From GWE2-42-39 sp963668595 (lineage in GTDB: Bacteria; Bacteroidota; Bacteroidia; Bacteroidales; Prolixibacteraceae): a stretch of 64,000 nucleotides of DNA. This document shows positions 26,090 to 32,451 of the stretch, one piece after another; the first letter of the stretch is position 1; each line of letters starts with the position of its first letter. The stretch covers positions 2,170,001-2,234,000 of the forward strand of contig OY764876.1 of assembly GCA_963668595.1 (NCBI GenBank). Reading direction: 5' to 3'. A program made the translations under genes and the position numbers. Below the pieces are notes generated by a model that worked only from the letters and a program-made list of their open reading frames with translations, was not told the origin of the DNA and ran no database searches.

Positions 26090-26856
26090 TGAAATTGCAC
26101 TCAGATACTCAGACACTCAGGCACTCAGGCACTAAAATAACAATTATCCCAGCTATAGACCTTATCGACGCAAAGTGCGTCCGACTTTCGCAAGGCGATT
26201 ATAACCAGAAAACGGTTTACAACGAAAACCCGCTGGAAGTAGCAAAAATGTTTGAAGATGCCGGAATTACCCGCTTACATCTGGTTGATTTGGATGGAGC
26301 CAAAGCCAAACACATTGTCAATTATAAGGTGCTTGAAACAATTGCGTCAAAAACCAGTTTGGTAATTGATTTTGGAGGCGGACTGAAATCGGACGAAGAT
26401 CTTCGTATTGCTTTCGAAAGTGGGGCACAAATGGTTACCGGCGGCAGTATTGCTGTGAAAGACCGCGAAACATTCCTTCACTGGATAGAAAAATATGGCT
26501 CGGAGAAAATTATTTTGGGTGCCGATGCCAAAGACAAAAAAATTGCGGTGAGTGGTTGGCAGGAAGTCTCAGAACTTCCAATTCTCGATTTCATTGAAAG
26601 TTATACTGAAAAAGGTATTCAGAAAGTGATCTCCACCGACATTGCCCGCGATGGCATGTTAACCGGCCCCAGCATCGATTTGTACAAGGAAATTATGCAG
26701 CGCTTTCCGAGTCTGGAACTCATTGCCAGCGGTGGAATTGCTTCAATGAAAGATATTCATGAACTCAACGAAATGGGCATTCCCGGAGTAATTACCGGAA
26801 AAGCTATTTATGAGGGGAAAATTAAGTTGGAAGAGATTAGTAAATTTTTGAAATAA
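26089..26856 (+). CDS. hisA: ProFAR isomerase, with repeat-encoded N-terminal extension
   Basis: HisA, 255 aa, isomerises ProFAR to PRFAR in a TIM barrel. Motifs are IIPAIDLIDAKCVRLSQGDY with the catalytic Asp, LVIDFGGGLKSDEDL, STDIARDGMLTGPS and LIASGGIASMKDIHEL. The protein normally begins one or two residues before IIPAIDL. Here the only in-frame ATG (26089) adds about 15 residues encoded by the octamer repeats of element 3 and overlaps the stop of the four-helix-bundle gene. An ATA at 26137-26139 stands where an ATG start would be expected. Confidence 0.92.
   Translation: MKLHSDTQTLRHSGTKITIIPAIDLIDAKCVRLSQGDYNQKTVYNENPLEVAKMFEDAGITRLHLVDLDGAKAKHIVNYKVLETIASKTSLVIDFGGGLKSDEDLRIAFESGAQMVTGGSIAVKDRETFLHWIEKYGSEKIILGADAKDKKIAVSGWQEVSELPILDFIESYTEKGIQKVISTDIARDGMLTGPSIDLYKEIMQRFPSLELIASGGIASMKDIHELNEMGIPGVITGKAIYEGKIKLEEISKFLK
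26100..26131 (+). repeat. Right octamer array of four-helix-bundle element 3, inside hisA
   Basis: Four 8-bp units (CTCAGATA, CTCAGACA, CTCAGGCA twice) followed by CTAAAATA. The same layout, four CTCAGGAA units then CTAAAACA, ends the hisA-hisF gap. The units are translated as the first part of hisA. Confidence 0.85.
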
Positions 26857-26863
26857 GTATAAT

Positions 26864-26932
26864 AGTTCCTGAGTGCCTTAGTACCTAAGTAAGATCTTTA
26901 CTCAGGAACTCAGGAACTCAGGAACTCAGGAA
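26864..26932 (+). repeat. Gene-less inverted octamer array between hisA and hisF
   Basis: The left half (26864-26895) has four AGTNCCTN-type units homologous to the left array of element 3. The right half (26901-26932) is four perfect CTCAGGAA copies. The outer AGTTCCTGAGT and ACTCAGGAACT (26864-26874 and 26900-26910) form an 11-bp perfect inverted repeat. Only five bases separate the halves, so it looks like element 3 without its gene. It ends seven bases before the hisF start codon. Confidence 0.85.
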
Positions 26933-26939
26933 CTAAAAC

Positions 26940-27692
26940 ATGTTAGCAAAACGAATTATACCATGCCTGGATATTAAAGACGGTCAGACCGTGAAGGGCA
27001 TCAACTTTGTGAATATTAAAAGTGTTGGCGATCCGGTCGAACTGGGCGCGATGTATGCAGAACAAGGCGCTGACGAACTGGTATTCCTTGATATTACAGC
27101 AACACACGAAGGTCGCAAAACCTTTGTAGAGCTGGTAAAGCGAATTGCCCGCGAACTCAATATCCCGTTTACTGTTGGCGGTGGTATTAGCGAGTTGAAA
27201 GATGCCGAAGCATTGCTGAGCGCAGGTGCAGATAAAATCAGTATCAACTCGTCGGCAGTACGTAACCCAAAACTGATTGACGATTTGGCCTTGAATTTCG
27301 GAACTCAGTTTGTGGTGGTGGCTATTGATGCAAAAAACTACGACAGCCGCTGGACGGTTACCGTAAATGGTGGCCGTATTCCTACCGAAAAAGAGCTTTT
27401 TTCGTGGGCCAAGGAAGCTGAAAACCGCGGTGCCGGTGAAATTCTGTTTACTTCGATGGACCATGATGGAACAAAGGCAGGCTTTGCCAATAAAGAACTG
27501 GCAAAAATGGCCGATATGCTGAAGATTCCGATTATTGCTTCGGGTGGAGCGGGAAACATGGATCACTTTGTAGATGTATTTACGGAAGGAAAAGCTGATG
27601 CCGGATTGGCGGCCAGCATATTTCACTACAAAGAAATAGCGATTCCCGATTTAAAATCCTATCTGAGAACCAAAGGCATTGCAGTTCGCTAA
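26940..27692 (+). CDS. hisF: Imidazole glycerol phosphate synthase, cyclase subunit
   Basis: HisF, 250 aa, forms imidazole glycerol phosphate and AICAR from PRFAR with ammonia from HisH. The TIM barrel is complete: MLAKRIIPCLDIKDGQTVKG with the catalytic Asp, FVEL and FTVGGGI, VVVAIDAK, TSMDHDGTKAGF and IIASGGAGNMDHFVDVF. The ATG follows the CTAAAAC end of the repeat array directly. It needs HisH as a partner. Confidence 0.97.
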   Translation: MLAKRIIPCLDIKDGQTVKGINFVNIKSVGDPVELGAMYAEQGADELVFLDITATHEGRKTFVELVKRIARELNIPFTVGGGISELKDAEALLSAGADKISINSSAVRNPKLIDDLALNFGTQFVVVAIDAKNYDSRWTVTVNGGRIPTEKELFSWAKEAENRGAGEILFTSMDHDGTKAGFANKELAKMADMLKIPIIASGGAGNMDHFVDVFTEGKADAGLAASIFHYKEIAIPDLKSYLRTKGIAVR

Positions 27693-27731
27693 AAGTCTGC
27701 GTAATTTTGGAAGTCATTTCACAGAACAACA

Positions 27732-28823
27732 ATGATCGCAAAAGATCCCAAATTATATGATTCAGTAAAGTTCGTGCTGGATTCGGCTTACCGGAATATC
27801 TACCGGGCTGCGAATACCAGCATGGTTGCTGCTTATTGGGAAATCGGTCGTTTAATTGTTGAAGATGAGCAAAACGGAGCTGCCCGGGCCGATTACGGCA
27901 AACAAGTATTGAAAGATTTATCGAATAAACTTTCCGTAGAATATGGACGAGGTTATTCATTGCCAAATCTTCGAAATTTTAGGCAATTTTATCTTGTTTT
28001 CCCTGATCTATTCAGATTGAATTCACTGATAAATAATGACATGCAAATTCGCTACACACTGTCTAGCGAATTGAGTTGGTCTCATTATTGTCTGTTGATG
28101 CGGGTTGAAAATCAGTCTGCCCGTGAGTTTTACATGAAAGAAGCAGCACGAGAAAACTGGAGCGTTCGGGCATTGGATCGGCAAATTAGTACTTTGTATT
28201 ACGAACGAATTATTTCAAGCCGGGACAAAACTCCGGTTAAAGAAGAAGCAGAGCAAAGCATCCGTGCATTGGCTGAATCGCCGCGCGATTTTATAAAAGA
28301 TCCCTACATTCTGGAGTTTCTGAAATTAAAACCAGAGAACTCTTATTTGGAGCGGACCTTAGAAACAGCTTTGATCGAAAATCTACATTCTTTTATATTG
28401 GAGTTAGGGCGGGGATTTGCGTTTGTTTCCCGTCAATTTCATTTAAATGTCGATTCAGACCATTTCTATGTTGATCTGGTTTTCTACAATTATATTCTGA
28501 AATGTTTCGTACTAATCGATTTAAAAGTCGGAAAGTTAACGCATCAGGATGTTGGCCAGATGGATATGTATGTTCGTTTGTTTGAAGAACGAATGCGCCA
28601 ACCCGATGATAATCCAACGATTGGAATCATCTTGTGTTCGCAGCAAAATGAATCAGTTATTAAATATTCAGTATTAGCCGAAAGCAAACAGTTGTTTTCA
28701 TCGAAATATAAATTATATCTTCCTACAGAAGAAGAACTTAAAAAAGAGCTGGAGAAGGATCGGATTCATATCGAAAACCAACTTCAGGAACAATTTGTAA
28801 AATATCATACAAGTAAAAAATAA
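27732..28823 (+). CDS. YhcG/DUF1016-family PD-(D/E)XK nuclease-like protein
   Basis: A 363-residue protein with the two-part DUF1016 layout. The N-terminal helical domain (about 15-170) includes MVAAYWEIGRLIVEDEQ, YGKQVLKDLSNKLSVEYGRG and LPNLRNFRQFYL. The C-terminal PD-(D/E)XK nuclease-like domain (about 200-345) has the candidate catalytic set FYVDLVFYN and FVLIDLKVGKLTHQD, then GIILCSQQNE. Family members are linked to DNA processing and mobile elements, but a molecular role is not established. It is inserted between hisF and hisIE, 39 bp after hisF and one base before hisIE, co-oriented, so it would be expressed with histidine biosynthesis. Confidence 0.88.
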   Translation: MIAKDPKLYDSVKFVLDSAYRNIYRAANTSMVAAYWEIGRLIVEDEQNGAARADYGKQVLKDLSNKLSVEYGRGYSLPNLRNFRQFYLVFPDLFRLNSLINNDMQIRYTLSSELSWSHYCLLMRVENQSAREFYMKEAARENWSVRALDRQISTLYYERIISSRDKTPVKEEAEQSIRALAESPRDFIKDPYILEFLKLKPENSYLERTLETALIENLHSFILELGRGFAFVSRQFHLNVDSDHFYVDLVFYNYILKCFVLIDLKVGKLTHQDVGQMDMYVRLFEERMRQPDDNPTIGIILCSQQNESVIKYSVLAESKQLFSSKYKLYLPTEEELKKELEKDRIHIENQLQEQFVKYHTSKK

Positions 28824-28824
28824 A

Positions 28825-29430
28825 ATGGAAAATACTCAATTGGATTTCAGTAAGTTGAATGGACTTATCCCTGCGATTATTCAGGATAATACCACCAATG
28901 TGGTGCTGATGCTGGGCTTTATGAATGAAGAGGCCCTGGCAAAAACAGAAGAAACAGGGAAGGTGACTTTTTTCAGTCGAACAAAAAATCGTTTGTGGAC
29001 AAAAGGTGAAGAATCGGGCAATTTTCTGAATGTTGTGTCGATCGCCTCAGATTGCGATAACGATACCTTGCTGATTAAGGTAAATCCGGTGGGCCCAACT
29101 TGTCACACTGGTGCAGATACTTGCTGGGGAGAAGAAAACGAAGAAAGCGATATTCAGTTTCTGGAATATTTACAGGATTTTATTGACCAGCGAAAAGTGG
29201 AAATGCCGGAAGGTTCGTACACTACAAGTTTATTCCAGAAAGGGACTCGAAAAATCACTCAGAAAGTAGGCGAAGAAGCGGTGGAAACTATTATTGGAGC
29301 AATGGCCAACGACGATGAAAATTTCCTTTATGAAGGAGCCGATTTACTCTATCACCTGATCGTTTTGCTGACTCACAAAGGTTACCGGATTGAAGATTTA
29401 GCCAGAGAACTAAAAAAGCGACACAAATAA
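28825..29430 (+). CDS. hisI: Bifunctional phosphoribosyl-AMP cyclohydrolase / phosphoribosyl-ATP pyrophosphatase
   Basis: HisIE fusion, 201 aa, catalysing steps 2 and 3 of histidine synthesis. The HisI cyclohydrolase (1-110) has MLGFMNEEAL, FFSRTKNRLWTKGEESGN, the metal-binding DCDNDTLL and the GPTCHTGADTCW cysteines. The HisE pyrophosphatase (about 115-201) has SLFQKGTRKITQKVGEEAVE and the ADLLYHLIVLL helix. It is the last his gene and is followed at once by a strong terminator. Confidence 0.96.
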   Translation: MENTQLDFSKLNGLIPAIIQDNTTNVVLMLGFMNEEALAKTEETGKVTFFSRTKNRLWTKGEESGNFLNVVSIASDCDNDTLLIKVNPVGPTCHTGADTCWGEENEESDIQFLEYLQDFIDQRKVEMPEGSYTTSLFQKGTRKITQKVGEEAVETIIGAMANDDENFLYEGADLLYHLIVLLTHKGYRIEDLARELKKRHK

Positions 29431-29473
29431 AACAGAAAAGGCAGCATCTCGAAATGCTGCCTTTTCTGTTTTA
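29431..29473. terminator. Strong bidirectional terminator of the his operon
   Basis: A 17-bp perfect stem, AACAGAAAAGGCAGCAT (29431-29447) with ATGCTGCCTTTTCTGTT (29454-29470), has a 6-base loop. It starts at the base after the hisIE stop and also serves the convergent TlpA-like gene. Confidence 0.95.
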
Positions 29474-29485
29474 TAGCGGGTAAAA

Positions 29486-30022
29486 TTATTTCAAAAGCTG
29501 CTTAATTGCACTTTCCAAAGCAGGACCTCTCAGATTTCGTCCGACAATGATACCATCTCCATCAATTAAAAAATTTGATGGAATACTTGTAACACCATAG
29601 ATACCTGCGTATTTCGCGGTCCATCCACCCAAATCACTCACATGGTTTTCCCACGTCAGATTGTCATCCATAATTGCTTTCATCCATGCATCTTTCGACT
29701 TATCAAGCGACACACTGAAAACAGTAAAGCCTTTTGCATTTTTAAATTCTTTGTCTTTATATGCATTGTAAGTAGCTACCACATACGGATTCTCACGACG
29801 ACAAGGACCACACCATGAAGCCCAAAAATCGATCAGAACAAGCTTACCCTCCAAAGATGATAACTTCAGATTATTTCCATCTACTCCCTTTTCAATAATT
29901 TCGGGTGCTTTGTTGCCAATGTTCGTTCCGGTTTTCACATCGTTTCCCGGCTTTTCAGCCAAAACAACTCCGGACACAAACAAACCGGCAAACAATACAA
30001 ATAAAAGAACAGCCTTTTTCAT
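29486..30022 (-). CDS. TlpA-like exported thiol-disulphide oxidoreductase
   Basis: A 178-residue periplasmic thioredoxin-fold protein with a signal peptide (MKKAVLLFVLFAGLFVSGVVLA), a KAPEIIEKGVDGNNLKLSSL strand region and the redox site DFWASWCGPCRREN. It ends with GVTSIPSNFLIDGDG, the cis-proline loop. It probably reduces or oxidises cell-envelope cysteines; partners are unknown. It is transcribed away from the murA group start and converges on the his operon. Confidence 0.92.
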   Translation of the reverse strand: MKKAVLLFVLFAGLFVSGVVLAEKPGNDVKTGTNIGNKAPEIIEKGVDGNNLKLSSLEGKLVLIDFWASWCGPCRRENPYVVATYNAYKDKEFKNAKGFTVFSVSLDKSKDAWMKAIMDDNLTWENHVSDLGGWTAKYAGIYGVTSIPSNFLIDGDGIIVGRNLRGPALESAIKQLLK

Positions 30023-30153
30023 ATCTATTTATTTTTAAATTATCCTCAAAACATTGCAGATGTCACCAAAATAAGCAAATTAATTTCGTCAATGATTCGG
30101 TTTTCTGAAACATTTAAAAACATTAACAAAGAAATTCAGTTTTGGTTGAGAAA

Positions 30154-31458
30154 TCAGATGCGCTGAATGCTGGCTCCAATCGAATTTAAACGTTCGTCAA
30201 TCTGCTCGTAACCACGATCTATTTGTTCAATATTCGAAATTTTGCTTTTCCCTTTTGCCGACAAAGCAGCAATTAGCAAAGCTACTCCTGCGCGAATATC
30301 CGGTGAACTCATATTTGTTCCACGAAGATTAAAAGCCCGATTGAGACCAATTACCGTTGCCCGGTGTGGGTCGCAAAGAATAATCTGCGCGCCCATATCA
30401 ATCAGCTTATCAACAAAAAACAAACGGCTCTCGAACATTTTCTGATGAATCAACACACTTCCTTTGGCCTGCGTTGCTACCACCAGAAAAATACTCAGCA
30501 AGTCGGGAGTCAGACCCGGCCAGGGAGCATCGGCAATGGTCATGATTGACCCATCAATAAACGATTCTATCTCGTAATGTTCCTGCGCTGGAATAAAAAT
30601 ATCATCTCCTTTTTGTTCCATTTCAATCCCTAATCGTTTAAACTGATCGGGGATAATGCCCAGATGCTCAATCCCTGCATTTTTGATGGTGATTTCAGAG
30701 GCGGTCATTGCAGCCAAACCAATAAAACTTCCCACCTCAATCATATCAGGCAAAATGGTGTGCTGGCAGCCTTTGAGCGACGAAACACCGTAAATGCTAA
30801 GCAAATTGGAACCAACTCCTTCGATCCGGGCTCCCATCCGAATGAGCATTTTACTCAATTGCTGCAAATAAGGCTCGCAAGCTGCATTATAAATAGTGGT
30901 TGTTCCTTCAGCCAAAACAGCAGCCATTAAAATATTGGCCGTGCCGGTAACCGAAGCTTCATCGAGCAACATGTAAGCCCCTTTCAGCTTTGAAGCCTGC
31001 ACACTGTAAAAATGTTTATCCGCCTGATATTCGAACTGCGCACCCAATTTTTGCAAACCGGTAAAATGGGTATCCAAACGGCGACGTCCGATTTTATCGC
31101 CTCCCGGCTGAGGTATGTATCCCACACCAAAGCGGGCAAGTAGCGGACCAATAATCATAATAGAACCACGCAGACTGGCTGCTTGCTTACTAAATTCGGC
31201 ACTTTGCAGGTAACTAATATCAAGCTTGCGCGCGCAAAAACGGAAACTGCCTTTCTCCAGTCGCTCTGTTTCAACGCCCAATTTTGAAATGATTTCTATC
31301 AACTTCAGCACATCGCTGATTTCAGGAATATTATGAATTACCACCTCGTCTTCGGTAAGCAACACTGCACAAATCACTTGCAATGCTTCGTTTTTTGCTC
31401 CCTGCGGAATCAGCTCTCCTTTCAGACGACGTGCCCCTTCAATTTCAAATGTTGCCAT
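30154..31458 (-). CDS. murA: UDP-N-acetylglucosamine 1-carboxyvinyltransferase with Asp in place of Cys115
   Basis: MurA, 434 aa, transfers enolpyruvate to UDP-GlcNAc in the first committed step of peptidoglycan synthesis. It opens with a short form of the family start (FEIEGARRLKGELIPQGAKNEAL) and shows the active-site loop PQPGGDKIGRRRLDTH and later NMSSPDIRAGVALLIAALSA. The residue equivalent to E. coli Cys115, the fosfomycin target, is Asp121 here. C-to-D enzymes are active but resist fosfomycin in other bacteria, so intrinsic resistance is likely. It lies 87 bp downstream of the DUF4290 gene on the same strand. Confidence 0.96.
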   Translation of the reverse strand: MATFEIEGARRLKGELIPQGAKNEALQVICAVLLTEDEVVIHNIPEISDVLKLIEIISKLGVETERLEKGSFRFCARKLDISYLQSAEFSKQAASLRGSIMIIGPLLARFGVGYIPQPGGDKIGRRRLDTHFTGLQKLGAQFEYQADKHFYSVQASKLKGAYMLLDEASVTGTANILMAAVLAEGTTTIYNAACEPYLQQLSKMLIRMGARIEGVGSNLLSIYGVSSLKGCQHTILPDMIEVGSFIGLAAMTASEITIKNAGIEHLGIIPDQFKRLGIEMEQKGDDIFIPAQEHYEIESFIDGSIMTIADAPWPGLTPDLLSIFLVVATQAKGSVLIHQKMFESRLFFVDKLIDMGAQIILCDPHRATVIGLNRAFNLRGTNMSSPDIRAGVALLIAALSAKGKSKISNIEQIDRGYEQIDERLNSIGASIQRI

Positions 31459-31545
31459 ATTACAACCGGCTCGTTATTATGTATTTACAATTAAACAATT
31501 GACTATTTACAATTCATCACAATACTAAAGATTCTTCAAATCTTC

Positions 31546-32154
31546 TTAATAGTTATTGTTCTTTTTGTTTTTATTTTTGTTATTATTATTTTTCTTTTTG
31601 GGTTTCTGCGCAACTTCCTTAATTTCTTCCAGATGCCAGCCCGAAAGTTTTATTTTTCCTTTTGAAAGATCGTCCAGATCCATAAAAATCTTTTCGTCAT
31701 CCACCGTTTCCTTATTCCAGGCGAGGTAACTACGTTTCATCTGGTTGGCAATCATTCGTACCAGTGCATCACGCTCCTCCCCTTGTTCATAGTTGGAAGC
31801 TTTCTCAACCATCTGTTCCAGAATTTTTCCATAATGACGAACTCTGATCCGATTATCGCCATACGGAATTTTTGCCGGCGACGAAAGCAACATATCCGGG
31901 CTCGGCGGGTTGTAGGGATAATCAATATCCAGTTTGAAATCAGCCATGATGGCCAGGTGATCCCATAATTTATGCTTAAAATCCTGAATATCTCGCAGAT
32001 AAGGATACAGGTTTCCCATAATATCAATCAGCGAATAAGCGGCACGAGTCCGTTCTTTGCGGTCTTCGATGGTCAGTATATGATTGACCATGTTTTGAAT
32101 ATTTCGGCCGTACTCAGGTAACGGCAATTTTTCACGGTTCGAATTGTAATCCAT
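31546..32154 (-). CDS. DUF4290 family protein
   Basis: A 202-residue cytoplasmic protein of a Bacteroidota-restricted family, recognised by LPLPEYGRNIQNMVNH, GNLYPYLRDIQDFKHKLWDHL and MADFKLDIDYPYNPP. The function is unknown. The C-terminus ends in a low-complexity Lys/Asn tail of about 18 residues. The open frame extends to 32190, but the ATG at 32154 gives the normal N-terminus MDYNSNREKLPLPEYG. The gene sits directly upstream of murA, a recurrent pairing in this phylum as I remember it, so a cell-wall link is possible. Confidence 0.87.
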   Translation of the reverse strand: MDYNSNREKLPLPEYGRNIQNMVNHILTIEDRKERTRAAYSLIDIMGNLYPYLRDIQDFKHKLWDHLAIMADFKLDIDYPYNPPSPDMLLSSPAKIPYGDNRIRVRHYGKILEQMVEKASNYEQGEERDALVRMIANQMKRSYLAWNKETVDDEKIFMDLDDLSKGKIKLSGWHLEEIKEVAQKPKKKNNNNKNKNKKNNNY

Positions 32155-32451
32155 GTATTTTAATGTGTAATAAGTTTCAGTATAAAGCAATTATCAACTC
32201 AGGTAATCAGTATAATAACGATAATGTGCCGGAAGATATTCTACTCGACTCCAAATCCCTGTTTCCCGTGGAAATTGTCTTGAATCATTTCCGTTTCAGT
32301 CAACGATGAAGTTTGGAGTGTTTTGCAAACATGAAGATAATTCGGTTTGCTTCTGCAAAATAAACGAAAAATGTTCACTTCACAAAAAACAAACTCAAAT
32401 CTCTGCCGAAGGACTGCAAAACTCTTCTGAAAAATTGTCAGGAATGAACTC

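Noticed and set aside
26943..27626. A 227-codon open frame antisense to hisF
   Set aside because: The length results from codon bias of hisF on the other strand; the product resembles nothing and hisF is certain.
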